DNA from: CAYMND01 sp964465065
GTDB lineage: Bacteria > Acidobacteriota > Aminicenantia > UBA2199
DNA length: 52,140 nt
NCBI GenBank assembly: GCA_964465065.1
Contig: CAYXHZ010000019.1
Coordinates: forward strand, 1-52,140
Reading direction: 5' to 3'
Shown here: positions 1-7,547 of the stretch, in pieces
Layout of the letters: each line of letters opens with the position of its first letter
Numbering within the stretch: the first letter of the stretch is position 1
Notes under the pieces: generated by a model
Database searches by the model: none
What the model saw: the letters and a program-made list of their open reading frames with translations, nothing else
Told to the model about the DNA's origin: nothing
Position numbers and translations under genes: made by a program

Positions 1-61
1 TCATCACGCCCAGCTTTCCCGTCGCCGGCGCGATCTCTTTGCCTCGTTTGATATGTTCCAT
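1..61 (-). CDS. N-terminal fragment, probable myo-inositol-3-phosphate synthase
   Basis: Only the first 20 codons are inside the window; the gene runs off the left edge. An ATG at 61 follows an AGGAG-type ribosome site directly after the upstream stop. The visible peptide contains the run APATGKLGVM, which resembles the entry to the Rossmann fold of bacterial inositol-3-phosphate synthases (typically PA-GKLGV followed by a Gly-rich NAD loop). The glycine loop itself is outside the window. The upstream neighbour is a CDP-alcohol phosphatidyltransferase, 11 bases away, which fits an inositol-phospholipid pair. The call rests on a very short match and on context, so it is tentative. Confidence 0.45.
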   Translation of the reverse strand, partial: MEHIKRGKEIAPATGKLGVM

Positions 62-72
62 TTTTTCTCCTA

Positions 73-699
73 TCAGATATTGGTATTGGACTTCAGCTCA
101 ACTTTTTTCTGGTTGCTGCGCCGCAGGGGGATGTAATCCAGTGCGGAATACACGGCCATCAACGCTCCGCAGTACAGGGCGGCTTCCCCCAGGGCCCGGG
201 CTGATACCGGCCAGGGGCTGTAGGGGAAAATCAGCAGCAGGGCAACGCCGGCGGTCAGGCAGTCGGTCTTGATCTTGGCGGCCACAGAGGCCGAAAAAGA
301 CCGGCCTTGCCGCAAGGCCCGCCAGCGCCAGACGATGACCGTCAATTCCCGGGCCAGAATGATCAGCGAGGGCAGAAGCGGAGCCAGACCGCGCAGGCTG
401 AGCACCATCAATGTGGGCAGGACCAGCAGCTTGTCGGCCAAGGGGTCGAGAAATTTGCCCAGGTCGCTGACCTGGTTGAAACGCCGGGCCACGAAACCGT
501 CGATGGAATCGCTGAGCATGGCCAGCAAAAACAGAAAAAAAGCGATCCGGTTCCCTTCCGGATGCTCCACGATCAATGCGGTGAGCACCAGCGGGATGAA
601 CAGGAAGCGGATCAGGGTGATCCAGGTGGCCAGGGTGATCCTGGGAAGAGTTCTGTTCATGTGTAGCCGAATGCGCTTGATCAACGAATCGTTCATCAT
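73..699 (-). CDS. pgsA: CDP-alcohol phosphatidyltransferase (PgsA-like)
   Basis: Integral membrane enzyme that transfers a phosphatidyl group from CDP-diacylglycerol to an alcohol, either glycerol-3-phosphate or, given its neighbour, inositol phosphate. The family signature D-x2-D-G-x2-A-R-x8-G-x3-D-x3-D is complete (DSIDGFVAR, then GKFLDPLAD, near residues 64-90). Several hydrophobic segments follow, and length (208 aa) is typical. Two ATGs (699 and 696) are available; the second sits at better distance from the AGGAG at 704-708. It is followed after 11 bases by the fragment at 1-61, so the two are likely one transcript. General similarity is to PgsA, but a phosphatidylinositol-phosphate synthase role cannot be excluded from sequence alone. 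Confidence 0.8.
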   Translation of the reverse strand: MMNDSLIKRIRLHMNRTLPRITLATWITLIRFLFIPLVLTALIVEHPEGNRIAFFLFLLAMLSDSIDGFVARRFNQVSDLGKFLDPLADKLLVLPTLMVLSLRGLAPLLPSLIILARELTVIVWRWRALRQGRSFSASVAAKIKTDCLTAGVALLLIFPYSPWPVSARALGEAALYCGALMAVYSALDYIPLRRSNQKKVELKSNTNI

Positions 700-842
700 A
701 CTTCTCCTGATTGCGGTAAAAAAAGCAGCTTACGACTTCTATGATCGGTTCGCCTCCATTTTTCGATTAACGGCGAGTTCAATTCGGTCAACGGCGCACA
801 ACAGACAGGCAACGGGTAACGGTAAGTCTGGAGCATGTCGGT

Positions 843-2147
843 TCACATTCTGCGGGCCTCATCGGTCCGGCCGGTCACGATCAGGTACTGGATCGTCTTT
901 TTCCGGTTGCCGACCCGGGCATCGATCAGTCGGCTGTGGGCCGATTGCAGACCGGCCTGGGCGTCGAGCAGGTCGGACAGCAGGCTGATTCCCTGACGGT
1001 AGCTGTCCTGGTTGACCTTGAGGTTTTCTTCGGATTGGGCGACCAGCTTTTCGGCCAGTTCGATCTCCCGGAAGGACTGGGTCAGTTCGAACCAGGTTTT
1101 CTGCATCTGCAGACGCAGCAATTCACCGCCATCGCGCTGGTTGTTGCGGGCGATCTGTTGACGCAGCCGTTTCTCTTTCAGCTCGTGACTGCCGCTCCAC
1201 CAGTGGGAGACGGGAATCGACAAGGAACAGAAGGCGGCCAGGTTGTACTGGTCCTGACCGGCCATCATCTTCATGTAGTAGCCGCTGACGCCCAGACCCA
1301 ACTGCGGCAGAAGCTCGCCGCGTTTCATGTCGAGTTGCAGCTTTTCGGCGCGTACACCGAGTTCGAGCAGCGAGAATTCCGCCCGTTGCGGCAGGGCCAG
1401 CTCGCTGTCGATGAAGAGGGTCGGCGGCGGTACGGACGGTTTCAGCGTCTCGCTCAGCTCCATTTGCGGGTCGTATTGGATGCCCAGAAACTGACAGAAG
1501 GCCATCAGGGCCAGTTGACGGCCATCGTCGAGCTGCTGGCGCTGCAGGTGCAGTTCGCTCTGTTTCACTTCGACCTTGAGCAGATCGTTACGGGTGATGA
1601 TTCCGGCGCTGTACGCGTCACCGGCCTGTTTGGCCAAGTCGCCGAGCAGCTGGTCGTAAAGGTCGAGCGTCTTGATTTTTTCAGCCAGGCTGACGATCTG
1701 CCAATACTGTTCCTCGGTCCTGAGCAGGACTTCATTCTGGCTCAGGCGGCTTTTTTCAACTCCGGCCCGACGACCGAGCTCGGCCAGCTTGTTTCCGGTC
1801 ACGATGCGTCCACCGGCGAAAACGGGTTGCATGAGCGTTACGGCGCCGAAAGTCAGCTTGTCCAGCAGCGACATCGGACCCAGCTGCAGGGCCGGTTCGT
1901 CGAAATCGACGGCCATGCCGGTGGCCGATACCGTCGGAAAGTAGCGGGTGAATGCCGCTTTCTTGACCTGCTCGGCGGCCTGCAGCTCAATCTCGGCGTT
2001 GAGTACGGCCACGTTGTTTTTCAGGGCCAGGTCACGGCACCGGTCCAGAGAGTAGGACTCCCGGGCCGGCAGCGGTAAGGGAGTGCGGATCATGCTGACC
2101 AGCAGCACCGCCATCGCAATCTTTTTCGGATTCATTTCCAGGATCAT
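843..2147 (-). CDS. TolC-family outer membrane efflux protein
   Basis: Outer-membrane channel of the tripartite pump encoded with the two genes upstream. The 434-residue protein starts with a basic stretch and hydrophobic signal peptide (about residues 8-28). The rest is the repeated helical pattern of TolC-like factors, with long heptad-rich helices near residues 75-170 and 330-410. The start was set at 2147 because its ATG overlaps the TGA of the RND gene (ATGA, 2144-2147), which implies translational coupling; an in-frame extension to 2228 lies inside the RND gene. Last gene of the operon. Confidence 0.85.
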   Translation of the reverse strand: MILEMNPKKIAMAVLLVSMIRTPLPLPARESYSLDRCRDLALKNNVAVLNAEIELQAAEQVKKAAFTRYFPTVSATGMAVDFDEPALQLGPMSLLDKLTFGAVTLMQPVFAGGRIVTGNKLAELGRRAGVEKSRLSQNEVLLRTEEQYWQIVSLAEKIKTLDLYDQLLGDLAKQAGDAYSAGIITRNDLLKVEVKQSELHLQRQQLDDGRQLALMAFCQFLGIQYDPQMELSETLKPSVPPPTLFIDSELALPQRAEFSLLELGVRAEKLQLDMKRGELLPQLGLGVSGYYMKMMAGQDQYNLAAFCSLSIPVSHWWSGSHELKEKRLRQQIARNNQRDGGELLRLQMQKTWFELTQSFREIELAEKLVAQSEENLKVNQDSYRQGISLLSDLLDAQAGLQSAHSRLIDARVGNRKKTIQYLIVTGRTDEARRM

Positions 2148-5100
2148 GCTGTCACCTCTTGTGCGGACTGGTCTTTTTTCGGGTTGAGCAGCAAGTAACC
2201 AGCCGGCAGGACGAACAGAGTCAAGCACGTCGATACGATCAGACCGAAACAGATCACCGAACCCATCGGCCCCCAGAGATTGGATCCGCCGAACACCATC
2301 GGCATGACGCCGACGGCAGCCGCCGAAGCGGTCAGAAAGACGGGTCGCATGCGGCGTTTCCCGGCAGCCAGGGCGATTTCCAGTGCCGACATGGTGGTGG
2401 TTTTACGCAGTTGTTCGGCGTAATCTATAAGAATGATGCCGTTGCGGACCACTTCACCGAACAGGCAGATGACCCCGGCAAAGGCCGTGAAGCCGAACTG
2501 GTAGCCGACGATCAGCAGGCCCAGCGCCGCGCCCAGAACGCCCAGGGGCATGACGCACATGATCAGCAGCGCCAGACGGATGCGCTTGAAACGGAACAGC
2601 AGGATGAAGAAAATGACAACCACGCTGGTCAGCAGGGAATAGCTGAGTGGGATATAGTTCTCGATTTCCGCTTCCTGATCGCCGCCGAATTCGATGGCGA
2701 CGCCTTGCGGCAGGGTCAGCCGTTTGATTTCGGGCCTGATCCGATCCAGAACATCGGCTGCCAGCCTGGTACGGACGACATCAGCACGGACGGTGAGGGT
2801 ACGGATGCCGTTACGGCGGATGATTTTCCCCTCGTCCCAGTCCTCGCTCACATGAACCACCTGACGGACAGGGACCGAAACCGGCAGGATGGGAGAGCTG
2901 ACATACTGGTCGGTGATTTCGGAGATTCCGCCGTGCAGCGGGTTTTCCCTGCGCACCAGCACGTCGATCGGAACGTCGTTTTCCCAGACTGTGGTCAGTG
3001 GCAGACCTTCCAGGCCGATCATGACCGAATTGGCGATCAGCCCCTTGCTGAGTCCCAGTCGGTTGGCTTCATCCTCCCGGATGTCCAGTCTGAGGCCGGG
3101 TACCTGGTGACCGAAATCGTTTCTCACCCAATTGATATCGGGATCGGAACTCATGATCGCGGTCACCTGGCGGGCCGTCGCTTTGAGGTCGGCGATATTC
3201 TCGCCCCGGATCCGCAGTTCCAGGGCGGCCGGGGTGTTGGATATCTCCAGCTGCCGCATGCGCACGTAGGCGCTGGGGAAGCGGTCGGCCAGGCTGAAAG
3301 CGTAGCGCTCGATCAGGTTCAGGGTGGCCTGGTTGGAAACCGTGTTGACGATCAGTTGCGCGTAGTTTTTGCCCGGGAAGTTCGGGGCGTACAGATCGTG
3401 AAAACGTGGCGAACTGTCACCGATGAAGGCGGTCACATGCCGGACCTCGGGGTCCTGCTTAAGAGTGGCGGCCACCGACCGGGCCACTCGAGCCGTTTCC
3501 TGCAGGCTCTGGCCGTCGGGCAGGTAGATTTCGACGGCAAACTGGTTGCGATCGATCTTGGGGAAGACCTGCCGCGGCAGGCCGATGCTGATCACGGCAC
3601 CCAGCGCGACGGTCAAAAGGCCGATCAGAACTGTTTTTTTCGGGAAATGGAGGCTGAAGGTCAGCAGGCGTTCGTAGCCATTCTGCAACAGGGCCAGAAA
3701 GGTTTTTTTGCCTTCGTCCGGCTGTTTGCGCTGAACGCCGCTTTTGATCTGTCTGTAGCAGAGAATGGGCACGAAGAAGCCGGCGATCAGGATGGATATG
3801 CCAATGGTCGTGCCGATGGTGACCGGCAGCGAAAAGACGAAATCGCGGCCGACTCCCTTGAGCCAGAAGGTCATGGGCAGCCAGGTGGAGATGATGACCA
3901 GGCAGGCCGTCAGCACCGGCATGAACAATTCCCGGGCACTCGTCCAGGCCGCATCCCAGGGGCTCAGACCGTGGTCCAGTTTGTCGACGTGGCTGTCGAT
4001 GATGACGATCGAATTGTCCACCACCATGCCCAGGACGATGATCAGTCCGGCCAGCGACACGGTCTGCAGGTCGATGCCCAGTACGAACAGGAAGCCCAGA
4101 GCGATGATGATGGTGATGGGAATGGTGACGGCGGCCACGCTGGCCACCCGGAAGGGCAGCAGCAGCACGGTGACGATGATGACGGCGATCACGGCGATCA
4201 GCAATTCCTTGAGAAAGACCATGATGGAACTGCTTACCGCCTGCGGCATGTCGGCGATTTTGTGCAGTTTGACCTGCGGCGGCAGTTTGGATTTGACCCG
4301 GGCCATGGCCTGGTCGACATCTTTGCCGAACATGACGATATTTTCCCCCTGCCTCATCTCCAGGGACAAGAGCAGGGCCTGGTTGCCGTCGCTTTCGATG
4401 TAGGAATCGGGCGTCTTGTATTCGCGGACAACCCGGGCCACATCCTTGAGACGGACGATGTGGCCGGCCGGGTCGGCGTAGACGATCTGCTCGGCGATGT
4501 CCTGCTCGCTATGGTAACGCGACGGAGCGTGCACCGGCATGGAAATGAAGCCGTTGTCGACGTCTCCGCTGTAGGAGAGCCCGCTTTCGCTTTTCAGGGC
4601 GGCCAGCACGGTCAGGGGGCGGATGCCGTAATGAACCAGTTTTTCGTCGCGGATGTAGATGCCGATCTGTTCGGGCACTTCACCGAAACGTTTCAGCTTG
4701 GAGACCGATGGCAGCTTGCGCAGCTCCTCTTCGATCTGTTCCATGTAATCGCGCATCTGGCGGTAGCTTTTGCCCTCTGCTTCCAGGGCCAGGAGGATAT
4801 TGGCGGTCTTGCCGAAGTCGTTGCTGCCGGTCAGGGAAATCACCTCCGGGGGCAATTGCGACTTCAACTCGTTGAGGCCGTGACGCAACTTGGTCCAGAA
4901 TGCGTCCGAATCGCTGACCTCGTCGTTGAGCTCGACCACGATGATCATGGCGTTTTCGCTGGAAGTGGAGTAGGTCTTGGCTCGTTTGATTTCGCTGTAG
5001 CCGAACAGAAAACTTTCCACTTTTTTGGTCAGCTGCTCCTCGACCTGGGAGGCCGAGGCTCCGGGGTAAACGCCGACTACCAGGCCCTGGCGAATGGTGA

Positions 5101-5230
5101 AATTCGGAAATTCCTGGCGCGGCATGATCAGCAGGGCGATCAGGCCGAACAGGAACAGGACGCTGATCAGCAGGATGACGATCTTGTCGTATTTCATCAC
5201 CGACTGGAAAACATTATTAGAAGATTGCAT
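2144..5230 (-). CDS. RND-family efflux transporter, inner-membrane pump subunit
   Basis: 1028-residue proton-driven transporter of the AcrB/HAE family. It has an N-terminal membrane helix (about residues 15-33), a large periplasmic porter domain, a bundle of helices around residues 335-500, a second periplasmic domain and a final bundle from about 860. The fourth-helix proton relay reads GMVVDNS, with one Asp, as in many non-enterobacterial RND pumps rather than the AcrB Asp-Asp pair. It lies between the adaptor gene (24-base gap) and the TolC-like gene (4-base overlap). Substrate cannot be told from the sequence. Confidence 0.9.
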   Translation of the reverse strand: MQSSNNVFQSVMKYDKIVILLISVLFLFGLIALLIMPRQEFPNFTIRQGLVVGVYPGASASQVEEQLTKKVESFLFGYSEIKRAKTYSTSSENAMIIVVELNDEVSDSDAFWTKLRHGLNELKSQLPPEVISLTGSNDFGKTANILLALEAEGKSYRQMRDYMEQIEEELRKLPSVSKLKRFGEVPEQIGIYIRDEKLVHYGIRPLTVLAALKSESGLSYSGDVDNGFISMPVHAPSRYHSEQDIAEQIVYADPAGHIVRLKDVARVVREYKTPDSYIESDGNQALLLSLEMRQGENIVMFGKDVDQAMARVKSKLPPQVKLHKIADMPQAVSSSIMVFLKELLIAVIAVIIVTVLLLPFRVASVAAVTIPITIIIALGFLFVLGIDLQTVSLAGLIIVLGMVVDNSIVIIDSHVDKLDHGLSPWDAAWTSARELFMPVLTACLVIISTWLPMTFWLKGVGRDFVFSLPVTIGTTIGISILIAGFFVPILCYRQIKSGVQRKQPDEGKKTFLALLQNGYERLLTFSLHFPKKTVLIGLLTVALGAVISIGLPRQVFPKIDRNQFAVEIYLPDGQSLQETARVARSVAATLKQDPEVRHVTAFIGDSSPRFHDLYAPNFPGKNYAQLIVNTVSNQATLNLIERYAFSLADRFPSAYVRMRQLEISNTPAALELRIRGENIADLKATARQVTAIMSSDPDINWVRNDFGHQVPGLRLDIREDEANRLGLSKGLIANSVMIGLEGLPLTTVWENDVPIDVLVRRENPLHGGISEITDQYVSSPILPVSVPVRQVVHVSEDWDEGKIIRRNGIRTLTVRADVVRTRLAADVLDRIRPEIKRLTLPQGVAIEFGGDQEAEIENYIPLSYSLLTSVVVIFFILLFRFKRIRLALLIMCVMPLGVLGAALGLLIVGYQFGFTAFAGVICLFGEVVRNGIILIDYAEQLRKTTTMSALEIALAAGKRRMRPVFLTASAAAVGVMPMVFGGSNLWGPMGSVICFGLIVSTCLTLFVLPAGYLLLNPKKDQSAQEVTA

Positions 5231-5254
5231 CGCTCGTTCTCCCGTTTTTCCGGT

Positions 5255-6298
5255 TCAGATGATGCGCACGGTATCGCCGTCATGGATCTTGTGGGTTCCG
5301 GAGACGACGACGAGTTCACCGTCCTGCAGACCTTCCTCGACGGCGATCCGGTCCTGAACGAGTCTTCCGGTTTGCACCGGGCGTTTGGCGGCGATTCCCC
5401 GGGGGTCGACCACGAAGACGAAGCGCTTGCCCGTTTCGTCGATCTGCAGCGCCGACCGTTCGATCGTGATCCGGGTTTGGGCCGTGGGCAACGGGATGGA
5501 TACATTGCAGACCATGCCGGGCCGGATGCGGCTGTCGGGTTTGTCCAGAGTGATTTTGACTTCGTAGGAACGGGACAGGGGATTGGCCAGGACACCGATC
5601 TCGGTGACACGTCCCTGGCAGGGGGTGTCGGAAATGGCGCCGACAACGATTTGCGCCTCGAGATCCGCTTTGAGCATGGCGATTTCGTTTTCCGGAACCG
5701 CGATTTTCACCAGCAAAGAATCGAGTTGCAGCAGCGTGAACGCAGGTATGCCCGGCAAGACGTTCATGCCGGCTTCAATGGCGCGCCGGCCGATGACACC
5801 GTCCGTCGGGGCCAGTATCTGGCAGTCTCTGAGGTTCTTTTCGGCAATGGAAACCGCCGCCCGGGCCTGGCGGACACCGGTCTCGATTTCCACCATCTTG
5901 ATGTCCGGCATACTGGAATTTTTGTGCATCGGCTCGAAGCGTTTGCGGGCGTCCTCGGCCTGTTCCAGCTTGGCCCTGGCCAGATCGAGCGCGTCACGGC
6001 AACTCTCCGGGTTGACAACCGCCAGCAATTGTCCGCGCCGAACCGGCTGACCGGCCCGCACCAGGACCCGTTCAATGGTACCGGGCATGGACGGGCTGAG
6101 TTCGATCATAGCCGAGGCCTCGATGGTTCCGCTGTAGACCAATGTCGTCGTCAACGGAAGGGATTGAACGGTTTGTGTCCGTACTGCCAGGGGTTGACGG
6201 GACGTTTCGGAATGGTGACCGCCGCGGCAGCCTGGCAAGGCCACGATCAGAAGCAGGGAAAAGCAGAATGTTTTGCATGCGGCTCTTTTTCCTTTCAT
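5255..6298 (-). CDS. RND periplasmic adaptor (membrane fusion lipoprotein)
   Basis: Links the RND pump to the outer-membrane channel. The 347-residue product begins with a lipoprotein signal ending LPGC (Cys at residue 24), so it should be anchored to a membrane by lipid. A biotinyl-lipoyl half-motif near residues 60-95 (GTIERVLVRAGQPVRRGQLL) and its partner after the helical hairpin (ILAPTDGVIGRRAIEAGMNV) are clear. The start at 6298 was chosen for the GGAGG site just upstream and for the lipoprotein signal; an upstream in-frame extension has neither. First pump gene after the TetR gene. Confidence 0.88.
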   Translation of the reverse strand: MKGKRAACKTFCFSLLLIVALPGCRGGHHSETSRQPLAVRTQTVQSLPLTTTLVYSGTIEASAMIELSPSMPGTIERVLVRAGQPVRRGQLLAVVNPESCRDALDLARAKLEQAEDARKRFEPMHKNSSMPDIKMVEIETGVRQARAAVSIAEKNLRDCQILAPTDGVIGRRAIEAGMNVLPGIPAFTLLQLDSLLVKIAVPENEIAMLKADLEAQIVVGAISDTPCQGRVTEIGVLANPLSRSYEVKITLDKPDSRIRPGMVCNVSIPLPTAQTRITIERSALQIDETGKRFVFVVDPRGIAAKRPVQTGRLVQDRIAVEEGLQDGELVVVSGTHKIHDGDTVRII

Positions 6299-6424
6299 AG
6301 TATGCCTCCGGGGGATTCTCTGCGCAGTTTTTACAAACGGAGCCGGCGACGTCGAGTTGCCCGTCTCCGGATCAAGTAATAATCGACTAAAACAGTCATT
6401 AATTCGAATCATGGTTAAAATTTT

Positions 6425-7012
6425 TTAGCGTTTCAGAATACCGTAAAAAAAAGTGTTGAGCAGCAGGTCCTGGATCTGTTCGATCTTGTCGAAATTTTTT
6501 TCCACAGCAATGCAGTAAAATTCTACGCCCCGCAGCACGGCACGCAGGCCGATCTGGGCGGCGTCGAGGTCAACCAGGGAAAATTCGCCTTCGGCGATGC
6601 CTTGGCGCAGAATGTCGGCGACTGTTTTCATTTCCCAGGCGTCGATGTCGCGGCGCATGCGTTCGATTTCCGGGTAGAATTCGAAGTATTCGTCGAGAAC
6701 GGCGCTGTAGAAACTGGTGGCCTTCTGCATGGCCAAAAGACGGTAGCGGAAGTAGATCCGCAGCTTTTCCGAATGCTTGGACTCGGCCTTGACCGCCTGG
6801 GCGACTTCGTCCATCGAGGTTTGGAACTCGTGATCCAGAATGGCGGCGAAGATCTCCTCCTTGCTGCGGAAATAATGATAAAGGGAACTCTTGGCCAGAT
6901 GGGCCGCCTGGGCGATTTCCTCCATGGTGGTCTTGCGAAATCCGTAACGGGCGAAAATATCCCGTGCCGCCTCGATTACGATTCCCTTGACGCCTCGTTG
7001 GGCTCTGCCCAT
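6425..7012 (-). CDS. TetR/AcrR-family transcriptional regulator
   Basis: 195-residue DNA-binding regulator. The N-terminal helix-turn-helix is canonical for the family (residues about 13-55, TTMEEIAQAAHLAKSSLYHYF), followed by an all-helical ligand-binding and dimerisation domain. It sits 126 bases upstream of the adaptor gene in the same orientation, so it probably controls the RND operon and itself. A perfect inverted repeat lies between its promoter and start codon (see 7028-7041). Upstream of the adaptor gene only a half-site resembling this repeat (AGTCGATT) is visible. The inducing ligand is unknown. Confidence 0.88.
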   Translation of the reverse strand: MGRAQRGVKGIVIEAARDIFARYGFRKTTMEEIAQAAHLAKSSLYHYFRSKEEIFAAILDHEFQTSMDEVAQAVKAESKHSEKLRIYFRYRLLAMQKATSFYSAVLDEYFEFYPEIERMRRDIDAWEMKTVADILRQGIAEGEFSLVDLDAAQIGLRAVLRGVEFYCIAVEKNFDKIEQIQDLLLNTFFYGILKR

Positions 7013-7027
7013 GGTTCACCTCAAATT

Positions 7028-7041
7028 GTCGACCAATCGAC
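7028..7041. promoter_or_regulatory. Putative TetR operator
   Basis: Perfect inverted repeat GTCGA-N4-TCGAC located 16 bases before the tetR start codon and just downstream of the predicted transcription start. The position suits autorepression by road-block. Half of the site (AGTCGATT on the minus strand) recurs in the 126-base gap before the adaptor gene. Confidence 0.5.
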
Positions 7042-7055
7042 TGAATTCGTTCGCT

Positions 7056-7084
7056 TATATAGCATGGCTTGTTTTCCCCGTCAA
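7056..7084 (-). promoter_or_regulatory. Promoter for the tetR-RND operon
   Basis: Minus strand -35 TTGACG (7079-7084), 17-base spacer, -10 TATATA (7056-7061). Predicted start near 7049, giving a leader of about 37 bases that contains the operator-like repeat and a GAGGTG ribosome site. Confidence 0.55.
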
Positions 7085-7236
7085 TATGAAAGCTCGAAAA
7101 AAAATATTTCTCCACATGCTCGCCGCTGAAATTCGTATCCGGAGTGAAAAACTGTTATAGTGAATATATCATGATTACAACGCGAGGGAGTCGAAATGAA
7201 GAAAACTAAGGATCTGTACCGTCTAGGGGGACGCAA

Positions 7237-7545
7237 ATGACTCCGGACATTCCCGATAAACTGCTGACACGCATGCTCTCCCTGTTCAAGTCCAACAAGA
7301 ACCTTCAGGCGGCCGTTTTGCATGGACCCCGAGCGACCGGGACGGCGGATGCCGACGACAGTATCCGGCTGGGAATTTTCGGTCCGCTGAGCAGTCGTGA
7401 CCTGCGTCAGCTCCGCCATCAGCTGGGTGAACTGCACACCACGATCCACTTCGACCTCACCCATATGGACCATCTTGCCGATCCGCAGCAGAAGCAGACC
7501 ATCCTCGAGCAGGGCATCGAGATTTACCGGCGCAAAGGCAGCTGA
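7237..7545 (+). CDS. Degenerate nucleotidyltransferase-fold (MNT-like) protein
   Basis: 102-residue protein with the outline of the minimal nucleotidyltransferase domain: a first strand (LQAAVLHGPRATGTADADD), then SIRLGIFG and a second strand IHFDLTHMDHL, ending with the family-typical GIEIYRR tail. The active-site signature GS-x-A-x-G...D-x-D is altered: the serine is proline and the second aspartate of the pair is arginine (DDSIRL). Catalysis is therefore doubtful. No HEPN partner lies next to it. A 14-codon frame (7196-7240, good GAGGGAG site) overlaps its start as ATGA and may couple translation. Convergent with the DUF5916 gene, two bases apart. Confidence 0.6.
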   Translation: MTPDIPDKLLTRMLSLFKSNKNLQAAVLHGPRATGTADADDSIRLGIFGPLSSRDLRQLRHQLGELHTTIHFDLTHMDHLADPQQKQTILEQGIEIYRRKGS

Positions 7546-7547
7546 GC

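Noticed and set aside
2159..6379. Very long open frame on the plus strand opposite the RND operon
   Set aside because: It is antisense to three clear pump genes, rich in Gln/Asp/Gly/His as expected from reading GC-rich codons backward, and has no domain or ribosome site.
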